64,000 nucleotides of DNA from positions 622,632 through 686,631 of the forward strand of contig NZ_CH724108.1 in NCBI RefSeq assembly GCF_000153305.1, given 5' to 3'. This DNA is from Oceanicola granulosus HTCC2516 (lineage in GTDB: Bacteria > Pseudomonadota > Alphaproteobacteria > Rhodobacterales > Rhodobacteraceae). Within the stretch, counting starts at the first letter, position 1. The number at the start of each line of letters is the position of its first letter. The notes beneath the pieces were generated by a model, which was not told the DNA's origin, searched no databases, and saw only the letters and a program-made list of their open reading frames with translations. Positions 18,450-27,864 of the stretch are shown here, in pieces. Made by a program: the position numbers and the translations under genes.

Positions 18450-19522
18450 GCAATAGCCTCGAACGCTGGGCCACCTGGCGCGAATTGCAGGCCCAGCCGA
18501 ACATCTGGCGCGCCTGGAACGACGAGTTCAAGGCGGGTGAGGTGCGCGATTGGCTCGCGACCCTCGAGGCCGAGGAGGTCTGGTTCTGCGGCGCCGGGAC
18601 GTCGGCCTTCATCGGCGATATCATCGTTGCCGGACTGGAAGGGCAGGGCGCGCGGATGCGGTCGGTTGCGACGACGGACCTTGTCAGCCGGCCTCATGCT
18701 TACCTGTCGGACAGACGTCCGTTAGTGGTCAACTTCGGCAGATCGGGCGGCAGTCCGGAAACGCTCGGGACGCTGGACGCCCTGGACGTGCTCGCTCCGG
18801 ACGCGCCGCGGCTGAACGTCACCTGCAACCCCGATGGCGCCCTCGCTCGGCGGGAAGCGACTGGCCCCTGTGGCGTCGTGCTGCTGCCGACGGCCACACA
18901 CGACGCGGGCTTCGCGATGACGTCGAGCTTCTCGACGATGCTGCTGACGGCGCTCACCCTGTTCGACAAGGCGCCTCCGGCCGACGCCCTGCCACGCCTG
19001 GCGGCAGCGCTCGAGGCGCTGTTGCCCCGCTACGCGGCACTCGCAGAGGCGACGCCCCCGCCCGCCCGGGTCGTCTTCCTCGGCACCGGACCCATGGCCT
19101 TCGCGGCGCGCGAGGCGGCATTGAAGGTGATGGAATTGACGGCCGGAAAGACCGCGGCGCTTTGGGACAGCACGCTCGGATTTCGCCATGGTCCCAAGAG
19201 CTTCGTCGATTCCGACACCCGCATCGTGGTCTTCACCAGTGCCGACCCGCAGGCGGCGAGCTACGAGGCGGATCTGCTCGACGAGTTGTCGGCGCAATAT
19301 CCAGGCGCGGGGTTGACGACGGTTGGCCCGCAGGCCGAGCACGACCCGCAGCTCGACTTGCCGGACGTCTGGCTGACGCCGCTCGCCGTGGCGCTGGCGC
19401 AGGTGCTGGGCGTTGTCTGGTCGGACCGGATGGGGCTGAACGTGGACGATCCCTTCGCCGGTGAGGGCACGTTGAGCCGGGTCGTCTCGGGCGTCACGCT
19501 GTACCCCGTGCGGCCGGAATGA
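18446..19522 (+). CDS. SIS-domain protein, AgaS-like amino-sugar deaminase/isomerase
   Basis: A 358-residue protein with two SIS domains of the AgaS branch: VWFCGAGTSAFIGDIIV near 45-62, NFGRSGGSPETLGTLDAL near 96, and in the second half VFLGTGPMAFAAREAALKVMELT followed by LGFRHGPKSFV. AgaS acts on galactosamine-6-phosphate. It is not a copy of the upstream SIS gene, so the operon carries two different SIS enzymes, perhaps for GlcN-6-P and GalN-6-P. Overlaps with the previous and next genes are 4 bp each. Confidence 0.85.
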   Translation: MSNSLERWATWRELQAQPNIWRAWNDEFKAGEVRDWLATLEAEEVWFCGAGTSAFIGDIIVAGLEGQGARMRSVATTDLVSRPHAYLSDRRPLVVNFGRSGGSPETLGTLDALDVLAPDAPRLNVTCNPDGALARREATGPCGVVLLPTATHDAGFAMTSSFSTMLLTALTLFDKAPPADALPRLAAALEALLPRYAALAEATPPPARVVFLGTGPMAFAAREAALKVMELTAGKTAALWDSTLGFRHGPKSFVDSDTRIVVFTSADPQAASYEADLLDELSAQYPGAGLTTVGPQAEHDPQLDLPDVWLTPLAVALAQVLGVVWSDRMGLNVDDPFAGEGTLSRVVSGVTLYPVRPE

Positions 19523-20430
19523 TCGCGGCCGGCATCGACCTCGGCGGGACGAAGATCGAGACGCAGATTTTCGACAACAGCTGGCGCCGGGTCGAGACCG
19601 CGCGGGTGGCGACACCGGCAAGTTACGATGAATTGGTGTTGTCCGTTGCCGGACAGGTGTCCTGGGCTGCAGGACAGGTGGGAGGGGGCGCGATCGGTCT
19701 CGGAGCGGCGGGGCTCGTTAACCCAATAACCAAGTTGGCGTTGGCGTCGAACCTGCCGGTCAGCGGGCGTCCGTTTGCGGACGACGTGGCCGACGCGGCG
19801 GGACGGGCGCTTACGATGACGAACGACTGCCGGGCGTTCGCGCTGTCGGAGGCGGTCTTCGGCGCCGCCCGCGGGCGGTCGCCGGCGGTAGGGCTGATCC
19901 TGGGAACGGGGATCGGCGGCGGGATCGTCGTGGACGGGCGGCTGGTGCAGGGGCCGACATCCGTCGGGGGCGAATTCGGACACATGTACGCCCCGGCGCA
20001 CCTGGTCGTGGCGCACCGCCTGCCGGTGGTCGCGTGCGGCTGCGGGCGCACCGGGTGCTTCGAGACGTTGGTGTCGGGGCGCGGGATGGTGCGGCTGGCG
20101 GAGGCGTTGACGGGCGAGGCGATGACGGCGCCGGACGTGGCACGGCTGAAGGCAACGCATGCAGGGGCGGCGCAGGTCTGGGCGGTCTGGTGCGAGCTGG
20201 CGGCGGAGATGCTGATGGCGCTCGTCTGCACGGTGGATCCGGAGGTGATCGTGCTTGGCGGCGGCCTGACGCGAATCGACGGCATGGTCGAGGATTTGCA
20301 GGCGGCCCTAAGCCGGGCGCAGCTTCCCGGCTTTCCGGTGCCGGACGTCGTGCTGGCCGAGGGCGGCGCGGCGAGCGGCGCGCGGGGCGCGGCGTACGCA
20401 GCATGGCAGGAGCAGGTGGCGCATGGCTGA
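19519..20430 (+). CDS. nagK: ROK-family N-acetylglucosamine kinase
   Basis: A 303-residue sugar kinase with the ROK pattern: ATP loop GIDLGGTKIE at residues 5-14, catalytic Asp in TMTNDCRAFA near 100, GTGIGGGIV near 129, and the zinc-binding CGCGRTGCFETLVSG near 173-187. It would phosphorylate free GlcNAc released by the cytoplasmic GH20 enzyme. Two inverted repeats of the locus word lie close together inside (19640-19655 and 19658-19676). The GlcNAc specificity rests on context as well as family. Confidence 0.88.
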   Translation: MIAAGIDLGGTKIETQIFDNSWRRVETARVATPASYDELVLSVAGQVSWAAGQVGGGAIGLGAAGLVNPITKLALASNLPVSGRPFADDVADAAGRALTMTNDCRAFALSEAVFGAARGRSPAVGLILGTGIGGGIVVDGRLVQGPTSVGGEFGHMYAPAHLVVAHRLPVVACGCGRTGCFETLVSGRGMVRLAEALTGEAMTAPDVARLKATHAGAAQVWAVWCELAAEMLMALVCTVDPEVIVLGGGLTRIDGMVEDLQAALSRAQLPGFPVPDVVLAEGGAASGARGAAYAAWQEQVAHG

Positions 20431-21529
20431 GTGGATCGCGCCGGAGTGGCTTTTCGACGGACAGCGGCTGCACGAGGGGCTGGCGCTCCAGGTGCGTGAC
20501 GGACGGGTGTCCGCTATCGGACAGGCGCGGCCGGAGGCGCGGCGCCTGGCCGGTCTCCTCACGCCGGGCTTCGTCGACTTGCAGGTCAACGGCGGCGGCG
20601 GCTGCTTGCTGAACACGACCCCCACCGTCGCGGGGATGGAGACGATCGCTGCCGCGCACCGGCGGCTGGGGACGGTGGCGATCCTGCCGACGCTGATCAC
20701 CGATGCGCCGGAGGTGCTCGAGGAGACGGTTTCGGCGGCGATCTCGGCGCAGGGGCGCGAGGGCATCATCGGGTTGCATATCGAAGGGCCGCACATCGCC
20801 GCGATCCGGCGCGGGACGCATGATGCGCGGTTCGTTCGGCCGATGGTCGAACGCACCCTGGAGCTGGTGAGCGCGCTGCGCGAGGCGGGGGTGCGCGTGA
20901 TGATCACGGTCGCGCCGGAGGCGGTCAGCGACGCGCAGGTGGCGCGGCTCGCGGCGACGGGAGCGGTCGTCTCCATCGGCCATTCGGACGCGAGCGCGGA
21001 GCAGGCGCGGGCGGCCGTGGCGGCGGGGGCGCGCTGTTTCACCCACCTTTTCAACGCGATGTCGCAGATGCAGAATCGGGAGCCCGGGGTGGTGGGGGCG
21101 GCGATCAACTCCGCGGCTCACGCCGGGATCATCTGCGACGGGCATCACGTGGCCGACGAGATGGTGGCGCTGGCGATCCGCGCGCGGCCGGTGCCGGACC
21201 GGATGTTCTTCGTCTCCGACGCGATGCCGACGGTGGGCGGGCCGGGCAGCTTCGCGCTCTACGGGCGCGAGATCCGGGTGGAGAACGGTCGGCTGGTCAA
21301 CGCGGAAGGGTCGCTCGCCGGGGCGCACGTGACGATGGCGGAGTCGGTGGCGCGGGCGATCAAGGTGCTGAAGCTGGCGCCGGAGATGGCGCTGCGCATG
21401 GCGGTGAGCGTGCCGGCGGAGCTGATCGGGCGGCCGGACCTGGCGACGCTGGAGGGGCGCGCTCTGTCCGATATCGCACACCTGTCCAGCGACTGGACGT
21501 TCGACGGGTATCTGGACAGCCTTCTCTAG
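20423..21529 (+). CDS. nagA: N-acetylglucosamine-6-phosphate deacetylase
   Basis: A 368-residue amidohydrolase that converts GlcNAc-6-P to GlcN-6-P and acetate. Motifs include LLTPGFVDLQVNGGGG near residue 45, HIEGPHIAAIRRGTHD near 121-136, IGHSDASAEQARAAV near 188, THLFNAMSQMQNREPG near 208 and the catalytic FVSDAMPTVGG near 265. It overlaps nagK by 8 bp and ends the operon. An inverted repeat of the locus word (20508-20523) and two more copies near the stop lie within it. Confidence 0.94.
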   Translation: MAEWIAPEWLFDGQRLHEGLALQVRDGRVSAIGQARPEARRLAGLLTPGFVDLQVNGGGGCLLNTTPTVAGMETIAAAHRRLGTVAILPTLITDAPEVLEETVSAAISAQGREGIIGLHIEGPHIAAIRRGTHDARFVRPMVERTLELVSALREAGVRVMITVAPEAVSDAQVARLAATGAVVSIGHSDASAEQARAAVAAGARCFTHLFNAMSQMQNREPGVVGAAINSAAHAGIICDGHHVADEMVALAIRARPVPDRMFFVSDAMPTVGGPGSFALYGREIRVENGRLVNAEGSLAGAHVTMAESVARAIKVLKLAPEMALRMAVSVPAELIGRPDLATLEGRALSDIAHLSSDWTFDGYLDSLL

Positions 21530-21540
21530 GATCCGGACAC

Positions 21541-21722
21541 GTGGCCGCTAGCGAACAGGACCAGGCGGCGCGGATGAACCGGACCTACCGTCGGATGCGG
21601 CACGTGTACGACGTGACGCGGCCGTTCTTCCTCTTCGCCGTCGCGACGGGTTGCCGGACTTCCTGGCGCGCGATCCGGCCTTCGCGGGGCCGCGAGCGCC
21701 TGCGCGGTGCCGGTGGCGCGGC
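21541..21722 (+). pseudogene. Truncated methyltransferase remnant (BtaB-like N-terminus)
   Basis: From GTG 21541 the frame encodes about 30 residues that look like the start of a betaine-lipid (BtaB-type) SAM-dependent methyltransferase: NRTYRRMRHVYDVTRPFFLF, where homologues continue with GRDRLI. From about 21628 the sequence turns to unrelated codons, and the SAM-binding GxGxG region is absent. The rest of the stretch up to the metallo-hydrolase stop has no convincing reading frame. This looks like a deletion scar. The identification is from memory of the family pattern. Confidence 0.5.
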
Positions 21723-22529
21723 TCAGGTCCATGTGCCCCGGTCGAGCCGGTGCCGCTCGGGCTGGTGGCAGAGCAGCACGTCGCCTCCCGCGGCGGCGAA
21801 AGCGGCGACGCGGGTCTTGCTGGCGAGGAAGGCGGGCGCGTCGTCGACGATTGCGCGCAGCGGCAGGGGCGGCAGGCGCGGGTCGGGCAGGGCGGAGCGG
21901 AGCCACTCGGTGTCGGCGGCGTAGAGCAGGCCGTCGCCGGCGAAGCGCAGGCCGACGTGGCCGGGCGCGTGGCCGGGCAGGGGGATGGCGAAGACGCTGC
22001 CGTCGCCGAAGACGTCGTGGCCGAGGCCGAGGCCGCCGGGCTGAGGCGCGGCGGGGGCGTCTTCGAAGCGGGCGGTGCGGGTGGCGAGGTCGGCGGGCAG
22101 CAGCTCGGGGAACAGCCCCTGCCGCATCGGATGGCGGGCGGCGAGGGCGGCCCCGGCATCGGCGGCGAGGTGGATGCGGGCGGCGGGGAAATCGGTCAGG
22201 CCGGAGACGTGGTCGGGGTGCAGGTGGGTCAGGATCACGGCCGCCACGTCGGCGGGCGCGAGGCGGTGGGCGGCGAGCACGTCCGCAACGCTCCCCCCGG
22301 CGACGAGGCTCGGGCGCAGCAGCTTGCCGTAGGCGCGCAGCCCCGCCGAGCGGCCGGGGGCGTGGAGCGCGTGGGCGCTGTAGCCGGTGTCGATCAGCAC
22401 CGCCCCGAGGCGCGGGTGGCGCAGCAGGCCGAACCGGACCGGCAGGCGCAGCTTTCGCCAGGGGGCGGCGTGGCGCAGCATCCGCTCGTGGGCGGGGACG
22501 GTGGCGGTGACGTGAAAGCTCAGGTCCAT
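21723..22529 (-). CDS. MBL-fold metallo-hydrolase
   Basis: A 268-residue metallo-beta-lactamase-fold protein. The metal motif is LTHLHPDHVSG near residue 121, further ligands are likely at PGHAPGHVG near 193 and the Asp in YAADTEW near 209, and a late His lies in LLCHQPERH. The N-terminus (HPRLGAVLIDTGY) is as in lactonase-like members. The substrate is unknown. Its ATG overlaps the end of the upstream epimerase relic, so it belonged to a ketosynthase-epimerase-hydrolase operon. Confidence 0.87.
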   Translation of the reverse strand: MDLSFHVTATVPAHERMLRHAAPWRKLRLPVRFGLLRHPRLGAVLIDTGYSAHALHAPGRSAGLRAYGKLLRPSLVAGGSVADVLAAHRLAPADVAAVILTHLHPDHVSGLTDFPAARIHLAADAGAALAARHPMRQGLFPELLPADLATRTARFEDAPAAPQPGGLGLGHDVFGDGSVFAIPLPGHAPGHVGLRFAGDGLLYAADTEWLRSALPDPRLPPLPLRAIVDDAPAFLASKTRVAAFAAAGGDVLLCHQPERHRLDRGTWT

Positions 22530-22759
22530 GTGACGGTCTCGAGGCCCCGGGCGAAGGAAATCGTGGGGCGCCAGCGTGCAAGGGTCAGAACAGTCTCGCG
22601 GGCGCGGCGGAGCCGGGCCACCGCCTCGGCGGTGCGGGCGGCGGCGAGGTCGGCGGGATCGCGTCCGGTGGCGATCACCCGCCGCCCCTCCGCCCGCAGC
22701 GTTCGGGCCAGTGCGCCCCCGAGGAAGCCCGTGGCGCCGGTGACGAGGACGCGTTCCAT
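22520..22759 (-). pseudogene. NAD-dependent epimerase/reductase with large internal deletion
   Basis: The frame encodes 79 residues, against 300 or more in the family. The first 35 are a normal extended-SDR Rossmann start (VLVTGATGFLGGALARTLR). The last 25 resemble an epimerase C-terminus (RRARETVLTLARWRPTISFA, where homologues read like LGWRP.ISF.EGL). The catalytic YxxxK region is missing. The two ends are joined in frame, so a deletion of roughly 700 bp is likely. ATG 22759 shares a base with the upstream ketosynthase stop (TGATG). An active enzyme is not possible. Confidence 0.7.
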
Positions 22760-23751
22760 CAAACCTCCAGCGCGATGCCGCCGAAGGAGACGCCGGCCGA
22801 GGTGCCGAGCAGCAGCAGCTTGTCGCCCCCTCGCACGCGCCCCTCGGCGCGGGCGAGCGCCAGCGTCACAGGGATCGAGGCGGCGATCTGGTTGCCGTAC
22901 CCGGCGGCGATGTCGGCGATCTGGCCTGGCGCGAAGCCGCAGACCCGCGCGAGGTGCTTGAGCGCGCCGGGGCTGGCCTGGTGCGGGATCACCAGCGCGA
23001 TGTCCTCGCGCCGCCAGCCGGCGCGGGCGAGCAGCGCGTCGAGGAAGTCGGCGAAGTGCGCGGCGGTGAGGCGGAACAGCACCTTGCCGTCCATCCCGAA
23101 GGTGGCGAGGCGGGCGTAGGAGCGCGCGGCGTCGACCTCCTCGGCGCGGTGCCGGGTGCCGCCCGCCTGAACCTGACAGGCTTCCCAGGCCGACGGATAG
23201 GTGCGCATCAGGCTCGCGAAGACCCGCCCCGGCGCCGCCTCGACGACGGCCGCGCCCGCGCCGTCGGAGAACAGCCCGGCGACCTCGGGCGCGTCCTGCC
23301 AGGGCAGGCCCCGCGAGGCGAGCTCGGCGCTGACCACGAGGGCGCGCCGGTGCCGTCCGGCGGCGAGCTGGAGCTGGGCGATGTCGAGCGCGGTGACGAA
23401 GGAAAGGCAGGTGGCGTTGACGTCGAAGGCGGCGGCGCGCCCGTCGGGGATGGCGAGGGCGCGCTGGAGCAGGGGCGCGGTCGAGGGGAGCGCCTGGTAG
23501 GGGATGGCGGCGCCGAACAGCAGCAGGTCGATGTCGTCCGGCCCGACTCCCGCCTCCGTCATGGCAGCGCGGGCGGCGGTGGTGGCGAGGGCGATCTGGT
23601 CCTCCTCGTCGGCGACGAAGCGGCGGCGCACGCCCGAGGCGCGCGCGAGCCAGCCCACCTCGCGCCCCGCCGCCGCGTCGAGCGCATCGGACTCCACCGC
23701 CCGTGCCGGCAGGGCGTGGCCCGTGCCGAGTAGCGCCAATCCCGTGGTCAT
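22759..23751 (-). CDS. Beta-ketoacyl synthase III family protein (FabH/OleA-like)
   Basis: A 330-residue thiolase-fold condensing enzyme starting at ATG 23751. The catalytic triad is visible: Cys in FDVNATCLSFVTALD near residue 110, His in IPHQASPGALKHL near 245 and Asn in GYGNQIAASIP near 277. It would condense an acyl thioester with a malonyl or second acyl unit. It is followed on the same strand by the epimerase relic and the metallo-hydrolase, an arrangement reminiscent of ole-type or quorum-lipid clusters. The true product is unknown and the pathway here may be broken. Confidence 0.88.
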   Translation of the reverse strand: MTTGLALLGTGHALPARAVESDALDAAAGREVGWLARASGVRRRFVADEEDQIALATTAARAAMTEAGVGPDDIDLLLFGAAIPYQALPSTAPLLQRALAIPDGRAAAFDVNATCLSFVTALDIAQLQLAAGRHRRALVVSAELASRGLPWQDAPEVAGLFSDGAGAAVVEAAPGRVFASLMRTYPSAWEACQVQAGGTRHRAEEVDAARSYARLATFGMDGKVLFRLTAAHFADFLDALLARAGWRREDIALVIPHQASPGALKHLARVCGFAPGQIADIAAGYGNQIAASIPVTLALARAEGRVRGGDKLLLLGTSAGVSFGGIALEV

Positions 23752-23829
23752 CGCCGCGCCCGCTCCCCTTCTCCGTGTCCCGGGCTCATCCTTAGCCCGG
23801 TTCACGGTGGCGCGCCCGCAGAAATGCGC

Positions 23830-24894
23830 TCAGGCCTCGAGCGTGACCCGGCCGATCGGGTTGGAGCAGCAGGCGAGGATGTAGCCCGCCGCGATGTCGT
23901 CGTCGGTGATGCCGCCGTTGTGGACCATGTGGACCTGCCCCTCCGTCTTCCTCACCTTGCAGGTGCCGCAGACGCCGAAGGTGCAGCCCGACGGGATGAA
24001 CAGCCCCGCCGAGCGGGCCGCGCCGAGCAAAGTCTCCGTCTCGGCGCACTCGACGGTGACGCCGGAGGCGGCGAACTCCACCTGCGCCTTCGCCGCCTCG
24101 TCGAGCGTGACGTCGTCGGGCACCGCGCCGGTCGCGCCGACGGGGGCGTGGAAGCTCTCCTGGTGGTAGCGGTCCATGTCGTAGCCGAGCCCGGCGAGCG
24201 CCTCGCGCACGCTGGTCATGAACGGCTCGGGGCCGCAGCAGAAGACCTCGCGGTCGAGGTAGTCGGGCGCGGCGAGGCCGAGCAGCAGCTGGTTCAGCCG
24301 TCCGCGATAGCCGCTCCACGGGTGGTAACGATCGGTATCGCTGACCACCCAGGCGAGCTCGATCCCCGGCATCCGCGACGCCATGTGCTCGAGCCGCTCG
24401 CGGAAGATGATCCCGGACGGCCGCCGCGCGCAGTTGATGAAAACGAGATCGGGCTCGCGTCCGGCATCGTACATCCACGTGGTCATGGACATCAGCGGTG
24501 TGATGCCCGAGCCGGCGGAGATGAACAGGTACTTCTCCGCCGGGTGGTTGAGGTGCGAGAAGCCGCCCCCCGGCCCGGCCGCCTTCAGCCGCATCCCCGG
24601 GCGCAGGTGGTCGAGCATCCAGCGGGTGCCGAGCGACCCGGCCTGCGCCTTGACGGTGATCGTCAGCGACGTGGGCCGCGAGGGCGACGAGGAGATCGTG
24701 TAGGTGCGCATCAGCGGCCCGCCCGGCACCGGCAGCTCCAGCGTCACGAACTGGCCCGGCTTGAAGCGGAACAGCGCGCCGGAGGGCGACTGGAAGGTGA
24801 AGGTCACCACCTCCGGCGCCTCGGGCAGCCGCGAGACGCACTCGAGCGCCTCGGTGTCGTCCCAGAAGGCGAGGGTCGGCGTCATCGCACCCAT
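23830..24894 (-). CDS. gbcB: Glycine betaine demethylase reductase subunit
   Basis: A 354-residue flavin and iron-sulfur reductase. An N-terminal FAD domain carries MRTYTISSSPS near residue 60, an NAD domain carries ISAGSGITPLMSM near 130 and FCCGPEPFM near 225, and a C-terminal plant-type 2Fe-2S domain carries CTFGVCGTCKV with a later Cys in ILACCSNP. It passes electrons from NADH to the Rieske oxygenase encoded just upstream. GGAG eight bases before ATG 24894 supports that start. The pairing with GbcA points to the oxidative demethylation of glycine betaine to dimethylglycine. Confidence 0.9.
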   Translation of the reverse strand: MGAMTPTLAFWDDTEALECVSRLPEAPEVVTFTFQSPSGALFRFKPGQFVTLELPVPGGPLMRTYTISSSPSRPTSLTITVKAQAGSLGTRWMLDHLRPGMRLKAAGPGGGFSHLNHPAEKYLFISAGSGITPLMSMTTWMYDAGREPDLVFINCARRPSGIIFRERLEHMASRMPGIELAWVVSDTDRYHPWSGYRGRLNQLLLGLAAPDYLDREVFCCGPEPFMTSVREALAGLGYDMDRYHQESFHAPVGATGAVPDDVTLDEAAKAQVEFAASGVTVECAETETLLGAARSAGLFIPSGCTFGVCGTCKVRKTEGQVHMVHNGGITDDDIAAGYILACCSNPIGRVTLEA

Positions 24895-24899
24895 CGCCG

Positions 24900-26279
<1,380 letters not shown>

Positions 26280-27176
26280 ATGCCCCGCCCCTACGACCTC
26301 CCCTCGCTCACGGCGCTCTCCTGCTTCGAGGCGGCGGCGCGCCATCTCGGCTTCAAGAGCGCGGCGCGCGAGCTCAACGTCACGCCCGCCGCGGTCAGCC
26401 ACCAGATCAAGGCGCTGGAGGCCGACCTGGGCGTGCGCCTGTTCCGCCGCCAGCACCGGGGCGTCGAGCTGACGGAGACGGGGGCCTACCTGTTCGTGGC
26501 GCTGCAGCGCGGCTTCGAGGGCATCTCGGAGGCGGTGCGCGACGTGCGAGCGCCCGCGGAGGCGGAGGACGTGATCGTGCAGGCGACGACGGCGGTCAGC
26601 GCCTTCTGGCTGACGCCGCAGATCGCGCAGTTCTGGAAGAGCCACCCGGAGATCGTCGTCAGCCAGATCGTCAGCGACGCCGCCGCGCCGGCCGGCCGGG
26701 CCGACCTCGCGATTCATTACGGGCCTCCGCCCGCGGGCGAAGCGGGGGTGCGGCTGCTGTTTCACGACGAGATCGTCGCCGTCGCCGCGCCGGGCTTCGC
26801 GGCCGAGCACGGGGTGGCCGACCTCGCCGGCCTCGCGGCCGCCCCGCTGATCCACATGGCGGCCGAGGACACCGACTGGACCGGCTGGCCCGACTGGCTC
26901 GCCGCGCTGGGCGGTCCCGCGCCTTCGGGGCGGCGGATCGCCGTGAACAACCACATGATCGCGCTGCAACTCGCCCGCGACGGCGCGGGGGCGGTGCTCG
27001 GCTGGACCGGTCTGATCGGCCCGCTGTTGGAGGGCGGCGCGCTGGTGTCGCCGGTTCCCGAGCGCCTCGCCTCGCCCCACCCGTTCCACCTGCGCACCCA
27101 CCCGCGCGCGTCCGCCAAGGCGCTGGCGTTCCGCGACTGGCTGGTGGCGGCGCAGGCGGAGGGCGGGCCGGGCTGA
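26280..27176 (+). CDS. LysR-family regulator (GcvA-like)
   Basis: A 298-residue LysR-type regulator with an N-terminal winged helix (AARHLGFKSAARELNVTPAA, residues about 19-38, then VSHQIKALE). The periplasmic-binding-like sensor domain follows from about residue 90 (WLTPQIAQFWKSHPEI). It resembles GcvA and is divergent from gbcAB, so it likely controls them; the ligand could be glycine betaine or a product. Its last codons and TGA (27174-27176) lie inside a REP palindrome, which therefore defines the C-terminus. Confidence 0.92.
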   Translation: MPRPYDLPSLTALSCFEAAARHLGFKSAARELNVTPAAVSHQIKALEADLGVRLFRRQHRGVELTETGAYLFVALQRGFEGISEAVRDVRAPAEAEDVIVQATTAVSAFWLTPQIAQFWKSHPEIVVSQIVSDAAAPAGRADLAIHYGPPPAGEAGVRLLFHDEIVAVAAPGFAAEHGVADLAGLAAAPLIHMAAEDTDWTGWPDWLAALGGPAPSGRRIAVNNHMIALQLARDGAGAVLGWTGLIGPLLEGGALVSPVPERLASPHPFHLRTHPRASAKALAFRDWLVAAQAEGGPG

Positions 27177-27190
27177 AGCCCGGCCTACGG
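27167..27190 (-). repeat. REP palindrome, copy 1
   Basis: On the minus strand this reads GTAG then GCCGGGCTTCAGCCCGGC. It overlaps the stop codon of the LysR gene. Other full copies: 29841-29864, 39497-39520, 43486-43512, 43532-43557, 52141-52164 and 63207-63230. Confidence 0.85.
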
Positions 27191-27209
27191 GGGCCGGCGA
27201 AGGCGGCGG

Positions 27210-27689
27210 TCAGCCGCGGCGGGCGGCGTCGATGGCGGCGACGTCGATGCGGGTCATGGTCATCATCGCGGTGAAGGCCCGCTGCGCCTCCTCGCCGCCG
27301 GCGGCGAGCGCCTCGGTCAGGGTGCGCGGCGTGATCTGCCAGGACAGGCCCCACCTGTCGCGGCACCAGCCGCAGGCGCTCTCCGCGCCGCCGTTGCCGA
27401 CGATCGCGTCCCAGTAGCGGTCGGTCTCCGCCTGGTCGTCGGTCGCGATCTGGAAGGAGAAGGCGTCGCTGTGGCGGTTGCCCGGCCCGCCGTTGAGCCC
27501 GAGGCAGGGGATGCCGGCGACGGTGAAGGTCACGGTCAGCACGTCGCCCGCCTTGCCCGACGGATAGTCGGTCGGCGCGCGCGCGACGGACTGGACGGCA
27601 CTGTCGGGGAAGGTGTCGGCGTAGAAGCGCGCGGCCGCCTCGGCGTCGCGGTCGAACCACAGGCAGACGGTGTTCTTCGAAATGGTCAT
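27210..27689 (-). CDS. VOC-family protein (PhnB/3-demethylubiquinone methyltransferase-like domain)
   Basis: A 159-residue single-domain protein starting at ATG 27689. The beta-alpha-beta pattern begins NTVCLWFDRDAEAAARFYADTF-like sequence, with FTVAGIPCLGLNGGP near residue 55, GGAESACGWCRDRWGLSWQI near 100 and a helical tail AQRAFTAMMTMTRIDVAAI. This is the PhnB-type VOC family commonly annotated as 3-demethylubiquinone-9 3-methyltransferase-like, though no methyltransferase motif exists. Activity unknown. The open frame upstream of 27689 is not conserved-looking. Confidence 0.88.
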   Translation of the reverse strand: MTISKNTVCLWFDRDAEAAARFYADTFPDSAVQSVARAPTDYPSGKAGDVLTVTFTVAGIPCLGLNGGPGNRHSDAFSFQIATDDQAETDRYWDAIVGNGGAESACGWCRDRWGLSWQITPRTLTEALAAGGEEAQRAFTAMMTMTRIDVAAIDAARRG

Positions 27690-27789
27690 GGGATCGCTCC
27701 TCCACGAAGGCCGGCGCCGGGCCGACCGGGACCAGCAAAGCGCAGCGGCGGAGCCGGGGCAAGCGAGCGTCGTCAAGGGAGGGGGGAAG

Positions 27790-27864
27790 TGGCAGCCCGT
27801 AGGGGAATCGAACCCCTCTTTCCAGGTTGAAAACCTGGCGTCCTAACCGATAGACGAACGGGCC
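27790..27864 (-). tRNA. tRNA-Glu (anticodon TTC)
   Basis: The minus strand folds as a full tRNA of 75 nt with an encoded 3' CCA (27790-27792). The acceptor stem pairs GGCCCGT with ACGGGCT, the anticodon stem CCAGG/CCTGG encloses TTTTCAA with anticodon TTC, and the T arm contains GGTTCGATTCC. It decodes GAA/GAG. Confidence 0.97.

Noticed and set aside
21541..21722. A complete small gene after nagA.
   Set aside because: Only the first 30 or so codons resemble a methyltransferase; the rest lacks any SAM-binding motif, so a remnant is the better explanation.
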